A DNA stretch of 64,000 bases from Haemonchus contortus (GCA_000469685.2 LS997565.1:39175519-39239518); one strand, 5' to 3'. Positions 24,423 to 37,672 are shown, numbered from the stretch's first letter. Notes: generated from the sequence alone by a model not told the origin. Numbers and translations: made by a program.

Positions 24423-26897
24423 TTCCCTCAAACTCGAAAATGTCGTCTCAATTCCAGGCCATCTTGAGCAATTTGTAATTGGGGTTGTTCTAAGTCTCAG
24501 CAACTGCTATGCTGAGATCTGCTCGGGAAACGAGACAAGTAACACTACTGAAAGGTTCTTTGAGTTAGTAGCCTTATGCTCATCATCAGGCGACGGACAA
24601 CTCATCAAGCCAGCTGTTTCATTCTGACTAATTGCAATACATCGAACGTTATCGTTTTTGAAATGCTTTAAAATGCTCATAGAAATGTTCCTGAGCCTTA
24701 CAACTGTTAGCCACAACTGCCACTTCAAAAGTTCTTATTGGCAAACTTCGAATTACTTTCCGTTACCACAAATTATTTTTTACATACTAAGGTTAGAACA
24801 TTCACAGTTGCCAGGATAAAGTCAAGCCTAAATCGATCCCATGTCCACAATGATCCAAAAGAGATTGGCTAGTTGGTATCAGATTGAAGGAAAGACTAGA
24901 AGTTTTGATAAAACGGTGAAGAACGATGAAAAGGCAAGACTGTTGTCTCATAAATGGCACAAGAACGAGACGGAAATGGCGAAAAAGAAGTGAATGCGAA
25001 ACTGAAGGCAGAAGAAAACGGCAGAGAACATTCTTGAGTGATACTAAGGACAAAGTAAAAGTTAACGTTCCCTAAGTTAATCTTCTCGTTTTTGGTAGAC
25101 GCCCACTCATTCAACTTCCGTTCACAATCGCAAGTTGACAGCAGTGACCTCTGAATCCGTGTTTGGTCTCACTAATGGAGAAATAGAGGGGTCTGTTTAT
25201 GTACTTTCTACTGGTTTCAGTATCCGATTTGGATCCCAACTTAACCCGAATCCCAGAGGTTGAAAGGCTTTTTTCAGCAAGCTGAGCGTCACCTTGCGAA
25301 TCTCAAAACTGCCCAGAGTTGGAACCGAGCCTAGTGAGGGCCCCTGAGGCAAAAACTGAGTTTTTTTTTCTGAACTTTTTAAGTTCTTTAGTTAGGAGCC
25401 ACTAGATTCGAAAACGTAGTGCGGACCATTCTGGACTGAGGGAACGACGCAGAAGTTTCGGCCCTTTTACACGCCATAGCCTTCCAGTTAAACCTACTTA
25501 CGCCATGATTTTCAATGGAATCAACTCAGGAAAAGGGACTAAGTTAAAGATAATCCCGTCTGAGAGAATGCCATTCATTTCATCAGTCACAGAAACATGT
25601 CTAGGCCCAGGGAGAAGAAATTCAGTCTTGAAAAAAGCGCATGGAGCTCTGGAAATCATACCGCGGTTGTCAGAGATATGAAAATTCGACTGGAAACTAA
25701 GGAATCGTAATGATTAACCAGGAAAATGGATGTAGGGATAGCTAAAGTTCCCACTGACCACACCTGTGTCCATCGAATAGGGCTGAGCTCGAACGGAAGG
25801 CGGTGCTATGCCAGCTATGAAAAATAGTAATTACAACTGGAAGAGGTATTGGAGCGTTGTACGGCTTCAGCGAGTTAGAAGAACTCTGCATGAACTGCAA
25901 TTGAGCCAATTGAACCGACGGGTAAACTGAAGAGAGTATCGAGAATGAAGTCATCACTCTACCAAAACGGTTTGGTATCCAGGCTTAACACGTATTATAA
26001 GTCTAGAATGAGTTATATGGCCCGTATAAACCCTCTTTACTGGTAATCCAAAAAAATCAGCAAAAAAAAAATCCAATCTGGCAAATAAGGTGGTGTCATA
26101 TGAAGTTGCAAAATGACAGGAATAGAAGCCGAATGCTTCACAGTATAGTGTTTTCCGGGTCCATTTGAAAACCCTTCCTATTCCGAACAGGTCGAAAGAG
26201 AGAAGGATCCCATCGCGTTTACAACCGTTCTGAGCGTCAAAGTTCGAAGCAATGTGCTCCAGAAAACTGAGATGTGGACATTTCGAGCCAAACGTTGTTA
26301 CACCTTCAGGTACACTTCAACTGGGCCAGGAGGGAAGAAATGGGAACAGGCGAAAAGTGGGCAATGGGGAACCGCATAGCATTGCATGTACCGTTGTGGA
26401 ATCAAAAATTCTATAAAACCTCTCCCATACCGACCACGTCTTCCCACCTGCCTGACACTCTTTTAGGCAATCAGAATCATCTCAACCAAAACAGCACAAT
26501 CGTATACATCGGCGACTTTTGTTTATGTTTAGCCTTATAATCAATTATAATGCCGAAACTTACTGTTTTTTTGGGCAAAATTTGAACGCATAGCTTATAG
26601 CAAGAACAATATCGACCCCGTTTATCGATCCGTTTCGTTTTTAGAGAGCATTTATAAAGCTCATGCCATGAACTCGTGTGGAGGCATCCGCCATTTTTGA
26701 ATGAACGAGCTTGTTTACCAATATCTATATTCATTAATTTTATGAAAAATTACAAAACATATCTTCTATGTTGGCTCAAATATAGGAACTTTCAAAAACA
26801 ACTGAAAATCTGTTACAAATAATGAAAAACCCGTATAGAAAAGAACGAGTGCTCCGTGCCGGTCCAGTCTTTCGAAATGAGATCCATTTGCACCCCC
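24423..26897. other. Gene-free stretch
   Basis: I see no repeat family member and no exon that I can support in this stretch. Confidence 0.45.
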
Positions 26898-27013
26898 ATT
26901 AAGAACCTTACGAAACCACAGGCAAGTGGTTTCAGAAAATTGGATCCGTGAAAAGATTAAGAGCCTTACGAAACCACACCCAAGCGGTTTCAAAAGATCG
27001 GATCCCCACAAAC
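26898..27013 (+). repeat. Tandem duplication, two 58-base units with internal hairpin
   Basis: Units at 26898-26955 and 26956-27013 share attaaga-ccttacgaaacc and ttggatcc-like ends. Each contains gaaaccac ... gtggtttc, an 8-base stem (one mismatch in unit two) with a 6-base loop. The hairpin is kept while the loop differs (aggcaa and acccaa). Confidence 0.85.
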
Positions 27014-30000
27014 GGTTTATGTATGCATTTCTTCATTTATTTATTCAGCTATTGTTGAAGCAATATACAATGGTATGTTCGGAATAAAAATAGAATCACA
27101 ATCACCTAATCGATATATTCAAAGCAAAAATCTGTATCGAAGTAGAGGCTCATTGAAAGTTATCAAAACGTATCACTTAAAATCGGGTTTTATCTGCGAT
27201 TTCATATCAAACTCATTATTCACATCCATATTTATCAGTAAGCTTCGATTATGTGCTTGCCGTCCGCCCAGATCGTTTTATCAATAGAACTAATCCACCT
27301 CGGTCTAATCAATCAATACTCGAAGACATCATAATCTCTCTGGTTTACTCTTCAACACAAATTTGTTAAAGCGATCCATGACTGTTCCAAGTGGAGCACT
27401 TTCTTTTGGTAAGGCAGAAAAATATGCGATTTTTATCGGAAAGAAAACGGTTCCAGCCGTTAAATCTATAGAAGGAACGGGACTGATGATAGAGGTGGGA
27501 AGGAAAAATGGAAAGCAGCCAGATGAAAATGAAAATAGCATAAGCCTATCACAAAAAAACTCTCAGAAAAATCAAACCAAATAGAAAATGAGCGACTGAT
27601 AATCGTATAAACTTCTCGACTATCCGGCTAAAATCTCAAGAAGCAAGGAAAACGAATGTTGCAATAGGCAGATCAATGTCTACTGAATGATCAGAAGTTA
27701 TCATTCTGATAAGCTAGGAATACATGACAGCTGAGACAGCTAGTCGTTACATTTCTTGTCCAGGTGACTTATCAGTTTGATCCCAGTTCAGTTTTAAGAT
27801 CGATCAACTGCTCCCAGAGACAAGTCCGGGAGATGAAAAACTAATGGACTTAACAACAGTTGTTCTACATGATCCAGAGACATCTTAACACATATGCATG
27901 GTGATACCATTATTAATTGCGTTTGAGGATGTTTAACAAGAGCATGGCGCATTCCCATTGCGGTCATCAATCCGACACCTCACTACTACATACAGCAATC
28001 AATTCGGAATCTTACAGTTCCCCTCCGCTTCGTTCGAATAGGAGAAGTAATGCCATTCAGCACCTACTCAACATAGTGATAAGGTAAAGGATGAAAAGAC
28101 GGACGCCCTCAGGAATACGCCGCGAACACGGCTACCATCAAGAATTTTGCCGTTCGAGAAGTATTTGGGCGCATTTTTGTTTTGAGTATTGCTTCGTAGG
28201 AGATAACAGATGATAAGATCAACGGCTCTGACAGGTGCCATCAAATATCCAACATTGAAAAAACATATTCACAGGATTACTGGGCAGAGAACGAAATCAT
28301 TGAAAGATAATGGAATGGGAACTGAATTTCTGGAAGTAGAGAAGCACTTTTTCCTAAAAATTGGAAAAATCATTGAAAAGATGGATATCGATCGAAGTAA
28401 AATGTTCACGGAGAGTGATGACATCAGATAGCACTTATCCTACATTAATAATAGCGATGAATAGTGGCATTTGACCGGCGCAAATTCACCACCACAACCG
28501 AAAACATCGTCCGTACGTTCAAAACGACGCGACCTTTTGACGCCGGAAAAAACGATTCGATTCGAAAACAGCGCTACAGCCAGCAGCAAGCAGCCAGAGC
28601 TTCATTGCATGAGCTGCTGCAAACAGCCTTTTTTCCTCCTCCTAACAAAACGGCGGCTTGATCGTTTATTTTCATGGATGCTTCCGTGTTCTTTTTAAGA
28701 AGCCGCCAGTGTAACGATAAAGTTTTATATTTATTTTGATGCGCAATACATCGGTGGAGCTCGAAGTGTCATTGAATGGCTCTTAAGCTCTGCAGGTTAT
28801 GGGCAAAACTCTTAGGCTGGGATGGGATTCGCACCTCGTATTGGGCCTCCGGAAACATCAACCAAAAACATCTGCCTACTGAATACATCACTGAACCTTA
28901 AAGGATGGTTCCTAATGGATCTCCAATCCATAACAGAGAGATGTTTATTCAGAAATTGCCATCAACAGAGATTACAGTTAGGAGCTGTTGTCCTCTATGG
29001 CCGATGGAGGGATCAAACTTCCTTAATCACATTGACGTGGGACTTGGAAGAGACAGAAACGAAATGAGCAGTAATAATGTATTCGATCATGGATTACGCC
29101 ATGCATCCGTCACCCTCTGAGAATTATGGAATCGTTTGCAAGAAGGTTACGCCTATACCCCTCCAAGAAAAAAATAGCTGTACTTTTTTTCCTCGACAAG
29201 TATTTGATCGATCGAAGTGTTCAAAGGGTTGCAAAGCTGATTGATTATGTAGGATTAGATTCTTTTGCTTTTTGCTCTTTAAAAAGCTAAGGCTGATAAG
29301 GTTGCTCTAAACTCAGAAGCCTCCCGAATTCTCTCCAAATTGGTCCAGCATTTGCCGTATGCCCCGAGGGATCTCATTCGAAAATGGGTAAATAAGAAAT
29401 GAATGATTCATTCAATCCGAACATGAGAGAAGGCAGTTTATCCTAGGTCATCTATCACGTTTCTTCGGAAATATGGAAATTACACCGTTGCTTTGATGGC
29501 CTATTACAAACTGGTAGATCTAGAAATCTCTACTGATTTTCATGATTCCAGACGGACAGAGACTCGCTGTAGGACCATTAGCTGTCAGCTGGAGGCATTC
29601 TTCAAGGGAAGCAATCGTACTGAAGGAAATTGAAAAAAATGGCCTGAAGAGTTGAATCCGAGGTCATCTCACTGACGCAATCATACACGCATAATGTAAC
29701 CCGAAACCCATCTGTAGCAACATTACGGGACACAATAACAAAGCCGTATACAGTAAACAGTCGAGCAGAAACGTAACTTGGCACAAAACCACAAAAGAAA
29801 ACAGCCATATGGTTCCCAATGAGTTTTCAAGGAAAATACTGAAAGAGCTGATTGTCAGCAGGTGGCGGGAACACACAATAATGGAAATATCATGGTCTTC
29901 TGACAAATGTTTAAGACTATTCTATGAACGAGCAATCTTGAGTTTTGAAAAGATGAATAATCACATCAATGGCAAAATCGATCATTTTATGGTTATGGAA

Positions 30001-30130
30001 CTTCATGGGCGTTATTAACATAAAATCAAAATGATCAACAAATGGGCAACTACCACAAAAAGAGGAATATGGAGGGTTTACTGCAGAGAGCTCCACCACA
30101 CGGAAAAGAAAACCAACCATTTGTTGTCCT
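27014..30130. other. AT-richer, repeat-poor stretch without a supported gene
   Basis: Short frames such as 27363-27584 (+), 28210-28431 (+) and 29809-30018 (+) are protein-like in places but have no named homology. A locally GC-richer patch with CAGCAG runs lies at 28475-28665. Confidence 0.4.
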
Positions 30131-30415
30131 GTTTACTAACCCCAATCCAATGACGTCATCTGACCATGCCCGTAACCATTTTGTAATGCAGTATTTAAAT
30201 TGTACTACCGCTCAGTATTCTTAATTATTAAAATACTCCCATATTAATAAAATAAGAAAAAAATAGCTGGTCTATTCACCATTCCCTACGCAATGACGTC
30301 ATCTGACCATGCCCAAAACCGTTTTGTAATGATTTATTCAAATTATATTACCGCTTAGTGTTGCTATTTATTAAAGTATTGCCACATAAATAAAATTAAA
30401 AGATTTGTGGTCAAA
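30131..30415 (+). repeat. Tandem duplication, two units of about 143 bases
   Basis: Two head-to-tail copies share caatgacgtcatctgaccat gccc, ccgttttgtaatg-like text and accgctcagt / accgcttagt, and end in AT-rich tails (aataaaata). The palindrome atgacgtcat, identical to a CREB/ATF site, occurs at 30150-30159 and 30293-30302. Confidence 0.85.
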
Positions 30416-32334
30416 ATTTAAACTATACTGTATATGTACTGTTGTTGTTGTTTTTTTGAATCGATCGACCTCAGTTTATTTGAGATTCCGAGGACCTTAG
30501 CTGAGGCAAATCTACAAGCTGAATACACACCAGCATTGAGGTGTGTTCTTGGTTTTACCGTTTAGAGTAATCCAGTTATTTCTGCTCGATTTGGACGATA
30601 AAATACGGTATCCCGACCATTGTACTGCATTAGCCTATTATGGTATACCTCGTGCTCAAGAAGTGGAACCAAAAAAAAATCTACTGAATTCTATAGCCCG
30701 CAGGAAACGAAAATCGTTATAGGACCACTGAACACCAGTGAAAGGCGCTGTCAAAGTGATCCTTGCGATCTACAAAATATGGTAGTATTCGCTTTCATTC
30801 GGTTAACAGACATTGGAACGGGTCGGACACCATGACGAAGAACGGGACAACTATCTAAGGAATACTGCGGAACGGGACTATTGCATATACCGTCTTGGTC
30901 GTCGAATAAAAGTCCTGAGGCTAATCCTCGAAGAGTTTTCGGAACTGGACAACCTTCTCGCTTGTTGACATCAACTTTTCTATCTTGTCGTAATTTCAAG
31001 CAGCAACAGGAGAAGAAACGACTTCCCACCGTCCTCCTTGGTTTTCATCTCTTTCAAGACAAATGATGATGAATTTGCCTGGCTGGGGAGTGATCGAAAG
31101 GATCTCTGCTGAACTATCTGAGTAGGGACGGACAGGAATTCCTAGCTCAATTCTCAAATCTTTTATTTCGTCACTTTGACAATCTGTGTTGTCATCTTGT
31201 CATATTCCGTGCCAGTCAGTGAAGCCCATTTGCTTATCAGAGCTCGGGTTGAAAGAGCCGTTAACAATGGACATCAGCCATGACTGTGAATTTCCTATGC
31301 AAGGGTCTTCTCTCGTGTTCCACAGAATGTAGGGCTACCGAACAAGGGGTAGTGGCATCCTTCCTAACCGCTTCAAAAAGTCAGATGGAACTTTCAAACC
31401 AGTTGAAATCTGATTCTGATCCTGAATTCAAGTGTAGCGCCGCCATGTGCTGATGGACGGACGAGCAGCCATAATCTCCAACAACTCAATGAACCTTTTT
31501 TTCCGGACGTCCAGGATCCATTCGACTATTATATTCCAAACGATGCACTCATTCTTGTTGTAATACCAGGCAGCAGAAGAGCTTCGACGACGAAGAAACA
31601 ACGGTCTTCAAGTACATCGACGGCGAAAGAACCAATTTGACGATCCCGTATGGGGAGAGTTCTTCTTTAGACGTATTACGCTACGATTTCAACCAAATTA
31701 CTTTCTCCGCTAAAGAAACAGCTTAGCTCAGGGGATGAGCCAGCAAACAGCGCCTCATAATCGTTCAAGTTTTACGTACTTTAAAATCTCACGATACCGA
31801 ATCACTCAAAAACACTTCACAACTGCTTCTCGTGCGAATCCGTCAAACGGTGATAAAATTTTGAAGCTTGGCTTCGTTTGCACTGACGGAATCTCAGCAG
31901 CTCGATGGACACAAGACCATTGGCAATCATCGAATTGTTCCATTCCCACTTACATATCTAGCCTTCCATAGGCCATAAAAAGGCTAAATGGCGTCAGGAG
32001 GTGTCAATTGTCGATAAGCATGAAAATGATAAAATGATAATGTCAAGGTTAATGGATAATTTTTGAGCCCGACAGACCGGACTGAACCGACAAACGTGCC
32101 CAATGGAGCCAGTCTCTATGTTCTCAGATTAGGCCTATACTAATCTGGCCACCTACATATAAGACCAAGGGGCTCAAGCGGCCTACCCGAGATCCGTTAT
32201 GAGGTAGCGGTCTTCCTTTTCAGTGCAAATCTACAGATCAGAATCCGATCGAAGGCCAAGGAGAAGAGTGTTTGGCGTCAATCAATTCCGTTTTTGGTGT
32301 GTACTTGAATGACAATCAGAAAGGGCTTGACTGT
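30416..32334. other. Stretch without a supported gene
   Basis: Apart from the frame at 31436-31641, nothing is supported. Confidence 0.4.
31436..31641 (+). other. Open frame without a start, possible exon or element remnant
   Basis: A frame reading SSHNLQQLNEPFFPDVQDPF, then DYYIPNDALILVVIPGSRRA and ending in a serine/threonine/lysine-rich tail before TGA. It has protein-like texture but no start codon, no named homolog and no clear splice partner. Confidence 0.2.
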
Positions 32335-32526
32335 CATATAGCCTTTACAGCTTGCAGTGGCCAGCCGATGTACAATTCCGCGATTTTGTCCTCCCAGACG
32401 AGTCTAGTATCAATTAAACGACCCCAGGAGGGATGGAAGGCTTGTTTCACCCAGGCAATAACCAATCCGGGATTCGAACTGCGAATAGTGTGTGTGGTAG
32501 TCCGCCACACCACCTCCGCCCATCCA
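32335..32526 (-). repeat. SINE-like repeat copy with well-kept tRNA-like head
   Basis: Plus orientation: cagtggccagccgatgtaca, cctcccagacgagtctagta, cccaggagggatggaaggct, then ccgggattcgaactgcg and caccacctccgccca. The minus-strand head therefore has tgggcggaggtggtgtggcg and agttcgaatccc, the clearest A and B boxes in the window. Confidence 0.82.
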
Positions 32527-34925
32527 CACATTTTGAAAAGATTCCAAAAACAATAACGATGAAGGTGTTGAGGTCGAGAGACTGGGTCAAATACCGTAGA
32601 AGCATCAGCATGCAGAAAAATCCCAGTTGCTGAACAGACGAAGGGAAAGAAAAAATGTGGTTGTCCTCAAAAGCTTATTATAACCCCCGAAATTCAGTTC
32701 TCTAAGCTTTAATATGTCCTTTCGAGTAGGGGCATTACAAGTACTGGCTATGAGGAGTTCTTAGCCAAGCCGTCTCAATGCACTTCATCAACCCTTCCAC
32801 CTTTTTTGAGCCATCAAAGCCCAGCTGCAACCCTTCAACAACAAAAGAGCGAAGCTGTTCACTCTTTCATCAGACGAATGCACTTGTAGTGAATCGAAAA
32901 GATGGACCAGTTAAAGGGACCATAGGAATAGCATATTGACATACTGATAATGGTTACAGCTCTTCTTTCAACAGTAGCCTCATTATAAGGCTTTTGTCAT
33001 TTCTCTCTTGTTCAAAAAAATTTTACCAAGCAAAAAAAAAACAATGAACAATGAAGAAACTTTGGAAATGACTCCAAATGGCTGGAAGGTTCTGAAAATG
33101 AACCGCGATGAAGAACCGACCTTCAGATTTTTGAAAGAATACTAAACGCTACTTTTTCTCGACTTACTAAGTTCCTTGACCTACTCAGATCTTTTCTTGA
33201 ACCTTAGTAGGTCCTGAAAAAGTAGCAATCAGTATTCCAATAGTTTGGAAAGCATGAAAATCATCGCTCCCTCCTCTTGCACCATGAATCGGAGGGAGCC
33301 TTTTGTAGGATCTTCCGATTACCGGTAACAGTACGTACACTCAGCAGCGGGGTGATTTTTCACCCATCAGTTCACGATTTGACCGCTATTCCTTCCTACC
33401 CTCGTGATGGTACTAAAAATATGGCAATCTCATCACCTTAGCACAGTCCAGAGTGCGGTCATTGGGTCACAGGCTGGGGCCAAGATAGGGGAATCTTCAG
33501 ATCCTACAGGGCTCACCCACGAGCACCAAACGTACGAGTTATCTCAACGACATCCTCGCTACTTCAACAGCCTATGAGCAATAAAACGACGACGGAAAAT
33601 TCGAGTGATCGATGAATTCATAAGGTTTTCTTTCGCATTTCCTGAACAAAAAAGGCCTTCTCAATGGATCCAAAGGAGATTGTGGCAGAGCAATAAGTAG
33701 GGAGAAAGAAAACTGAAAGAGAAGGTTTTCAAGCGAAATACAAGTTCTCAAGAATCATAAAAATGTATGGATGCAGGCGCCTTGCGCCTATTCGCAACTG
33801 CTCCTTCGACTCCTCCTTCCTGGTCAATCAAGCTTTTCGTCTTTACGAGGTCGACCAATTGGTGTCAGACTTTTCTTTGGAACAAAAAAGATCCAGTAAC
33901 ATGAAGTAATGTTGCGAACATGAATATTCATCTCTATTTCGTTCCTTGGGACCTTAGAAACGGGCAAACCGGGATAAAATTCGAGCAGCAGTAATGGGCT
34001 CAGGGGATCATTCAGATCAAATAGGTTTTTTCTCCCACTCCTTCGTAATTCAACCGTATATTCTGGATCGGAAGAAGCGTTGTACTGAGCAGAAGCTGAA
34101 TCATCTGGGGCCCTCACCCCTGCCCTAGGCACCCCAGCTTGATCGAACATGAAAATTCCCATTAGCTAATATCATGGCAAACGACCAGTAGCTGCAGCTG
34201 GTTGCAGTTTCGCCCGAAATTTTGCACCTGTCCCGGACCCGAAATGTTCATCACATGCATGCGCTAACGGCTGGAATGCGGTAAATATTGGCCTCCTTGA
34301 ACCCGTGGGGAACAGTTGGTGGAAGAATGATAATGGCATGAAACCAAGGCAAGCTCGAAGGGTTGCACCATGGATTTGAATGGAATTGCCAATTAGTGGG
34401 CCTCAAACAAAAACTTTGAGAATGTCAGAGAGAATTGAACGGTCGGAAAAAAAATCATAGAAGGTTTGTCAGCTGTCACAAGTACGAAAACGCGAAAAAG
34501 AAAATAGTGAGGAAATCAAGGCTATTAATATTCGGTCAAAACCCTCCCAGAAAAAGCAAAGATTAAGGTGTTTATGGTCAGAGGGTTAAGTAATTTCAAT
34601 GACACAACCCTCCAGAGTATGCCCCACACTCGATCAACATCCGAACTGTGAAGGCCTCTGAAATGTAAAATAATTCTCGAAAATCGGGCAGTATTTTCAT
34701 CCAGTTTGATAGGTCTGCTACTGATTAACCGGTAGTCGACGAATGGCCTACCCTGAAAATTTGGTAACCCTACCGAGACAGACCAGTAAGCCCTTTTACC
34801 TGTGTAGGTATACCCTCACCGTGTTTGAGTGAACGTCGTGGAGCGCAGAAAAGGATGGAGGAAGTGGGTGGAAGATGAAAAGATAGCCCGAATCTACAGC
34901 TCTAGTGGTGATCATGCTGTGTACC
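32527..34925. other. Stretch without a supported gene
   Basis: A 112-codon minus frame (33824-34162) overlaps a degraded SINE-like piece (gaggtcgaccaattggtgtc, 33847). I see no exon. Confidence 0.4.
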
Positions 34926-34927
34926 TA

Positions 34928-35819
34928 TTGGGTTGTAACATAAGTTCGTAGAGTTTTTTCACAGAGATTTATTTTAACAAAAAACAATAATTATAATAAA
35001 ACATTAATCAATGGTGTATCCTCATGTTACTGTTTGCGACCTCCTCCAATCTCTCGACCAATTTGTTGATGCCGTTTCGCCAAAGATCGGCCGGTCTGGT
35101 GTCGAAGAAGTTGTTGAGCCAGTTTCGAAGAACCTCTTCGCCATCGAAGGTAACACTCCTCATTTGGTTTGTCAGAGAGCGGAAAGGTGGTAGTCGGTAG
35201 GTGCAAGACCCGGAGAGTATGGTGGATGCTGAAGAACCTCTCATTCAAGCTTTTGGAGTGCTGTTTTGACGACTTGGGCATTATGGGGCCTGGCGTTCTC
35301 GTAGAGCAAGATGACTTCACATTGTCTATCGGGTCTTTTCAGCAGAATAGCCACACTAATACGGTTAAGCTGGGCAATGTAGACTCCTTGTTGACAGTAG
35401 CATTTCGTTCGAGCATTTCCCAGTGCACCGTGCCTTTCCAGTCTCACCAAACGCAAATCATGACCTATTTTGAGTGAAGGTCTTGCTTGACTCTCGGCTT
35501 CGGTGTCTCTCCTGGGGCCACCCAGAGACACACCTAAGACACCTTCCTCGTACACACTGCATATGTCCCGAGCGGCTTCGGCTGCTTATTGTCCTCGATG
35601 AAAAGCAAATGTCGAAAATGCTGATTTTTTCCTCCTGGATATTCCAATTCTGAGCGGGAAAAAAGACGTACAACTAGATTACTCAAGAAAACGAATAAAG
35701 CCATTTTATAGAGAAGAAAGAGCTCTTTCGAATGAATATATACACTTCGCCAAAAAACAAAGCGAATAGTTGTAAAATGACCCTAACACAAAACTCTACG
35801 AACTTATGTTACAACTCAA
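34928..35819 (-). mobile_element. Mariner-family transposon, internally deleted, with intact ends
   Basis: The element is 892 bases and is flanked by TA on both sides (34926-34927 and 35820-35821), the mariner target duplication. Its 30-base terminal inverted repeats (34928-34957 and 35790-35819) differ at one base; both contain gtaacataagttcgtagagt. Autonomous mariners are about 1.3 kb, so roughly a third is missing. The minus-strand reading encodes only the C-terminal half of the transposase. The near-intact, matched ends mean it could have been mobilised by a transposase made elsewhere. Confidence 0.93.
35008..35660 (-). pseudogene. Mariner transposase remnant (C-terminal catalytic half)
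   Basis: Across shifting frames the minus strand shows NATVNKE-like text, the motif ENARPHNAQVV (the second catalytic aspartate region, written DNARPH in active mariners, here E), then HPPYSPGLAPTDYH and the tail FRSLTNQMRSVTFDGEEVLR, NWLNNFFDTRPADLWRNGIN. The N-terminal helix-turn-helix DNA-binding half is absent, the frame shifts at least near 35240 and 35490, and there are stops (for example after KLE at 35241-35243). It cannot make an active transposase. Nematode mariners of this kind, such as hookworm bandit, are known. Confidence 0.9.
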
Positions 35820-36211
35820 TACAACGGTTGATGTATCGTATTCACTCAAAATTTTATTCGGACCTATCACCATCACTCAAGCGAGGTCACGACATGGCGA
35901 AATGAGAGATTGCTTTCAGTCAAAGCAATTCGCCAGAAATAACAGGGCGATTTCCTTCATGTCATTCAGCCCTTTGGCCCACTTATAGGTGATCCCCAAG
36001 CTTTGAGAGGAACGGTGCAAAAAGTTCAAATTCCGCAACGTGCTAGCCCTGCCTTATAATAGCAAGCGGGAGGAGGCGGTGGAGGGGAAAAGGATCAGCA
36101 CAACTTTTTACTTATGAAGTTTAGGATGGAATGTTCCATCATTTCCCTTTATGTCAACAGTCAATATTTAATTACAGGACTCAGATGATGTAACCGCCCC
36201 CTCCTCCCCCT

Positions 36212-36224
36212 CCCCCCCCCCCCC
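36212..36224 (+). repeat. C13 homopolymer
   Basis: Thirteen uninterrupted C after a CCCCCTCCTCCCCCT tract. Confidence 0.95.
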
Positions 36225-36488
36225 TTTATGCACCGTTTTCGTTGTTGGGAGGGAACTTTTATGAAAAATTTATGAAAAATATGGGAAGAGTAAGTTAAAG
36301 CGATGTGTCGATATATTAAGGTGTTGCTATCATCATAATTACACGATCCGTCGATCCGTTACCCCCTAACATAGTCCGTAACATTCCAAGGTTCTCGGAA
36401 GGATGGTTTCGTTGAAACAGAGCCTTCTACTAATGGGTAGACTATAGGATAAATATTAGCTCTAAGAGACTGCTTAACAAATCTGATT

Positions 36489-36962
36489 AAAGGCACAGTC
36501 CAGGATAATTTTGAGGAACCCGTTTTTTTCCGAAAAGAGAGCGAGAAGTCGCCGAATTCAAAAAAATATGGCTCCTCAAAAATAGAGAAAATATAGGTTG
36601 GACAAGATTGCCATGCCGTAAATAACTTGGAAGGGGTATTCGGACAAAATTTCAGTTATTGCAATTGCACACAGATCTGACTACATCAAACCAGAACTGT
36701 ACAGAACTGTCTTTTACTGTCGCTCTGGATAATGACGAGTTGTTCGAACTTTCTACATGGGTTCCCTTGTGATCGGTGCAGCCTCTACAATGCCGGTGAA
36801 AGTCGTCAAAGGATACACACGGACCAATTTTTAGGCCTTTATAACTCCCTAACTATGTAGGCCGTTTTCCGACCTAATAATGCCAGTTATGATATACGCG
36901 GGGGCCTCAAATTCATCCTGTGGGGAATCTCAGAAAACATTTTTACCGTGAATTGCGCCTAA
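36489..36962 (+). mobile_element. MITE copy 2, AAAGGCACAG family
   Basis: A 474-base copy in the same orientation as copy 1. It starts aaaggcacagtccagg and ends gtgaattgcgcctaa. It shares atatggctcctcaaaa, aggttggacaagattgcca, ttggaaggggtattcgga, ccagaactgtacagaactgt and aaattcatcctgtgggg with copy 1. It keeps a segment of about 60 bases (around 36770-36830, gtgcagcctctacaatgccg) that copy 1 lacks and copy 3 retains. Confidence 0.88.
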
Positions 36963-37672
36963 AAGCAACAAGCACAAGTATGAATCCAAATTTACTTTGA
37001 CCCTTCAACAGAACGTTGAGGCCGCACTCAGTCAGAGCACATGAGGAATGGAATGTCTGCAAATAGAGACTGGGAGAAGGACCATCAATCTTACCAAAAA
37101 TCATTACTCTTTTATGCGGTGTTTGGACTTACACTCACCAACGGTATAAACACCCCTATTGAAGACGAGGAATTGCTTCAAAATACTTTGGCATAAATTT
37201 GTAGATGATGAGTAACGAACTCAAGAAGAGGACGAGTTCACTATCCGGGAATCAGAATGACTAAAGGGATGGGTCTCGGGTGCCACGTATTACCTTTGAG
37301 GGGTCTGCATAGCTGTATTGCTTGGTTGCTCAGTTACTGCACTGATATCAAAACCCCACCCTGATGTGACATTTTGCTATGCGACTTGGCCAGAAGGAGC
37401 AAAGAATTACATCAAAGATTGACAGAATCCGCAACCACCAGTTGCAGATATCAATCGCTCGCTATAATATCAGCCAATGAAAAACTCCTTTTTTTCGTAA
37501 ATAATCCGAAGGGACGCCAATTTAGGGGAACTTAATCGCCGTTCTTCTATAGCGCAGCCAATTCCATAGTACTTTATGGCAATTCAGAAACGAAGATGTA
37601 TGGCACTCTTACGGGGCACTTTACTCATGAAAGGCAGAGATTTGAAAGGATAAAGGACGAATCTCTAATCGT

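Noticed and set aside
32470..32526. Intact tRNA gene on the minus strand
   Set aside because: A and B boxes are good but it continues into the SINE body and lacks a paired acceptor stem.
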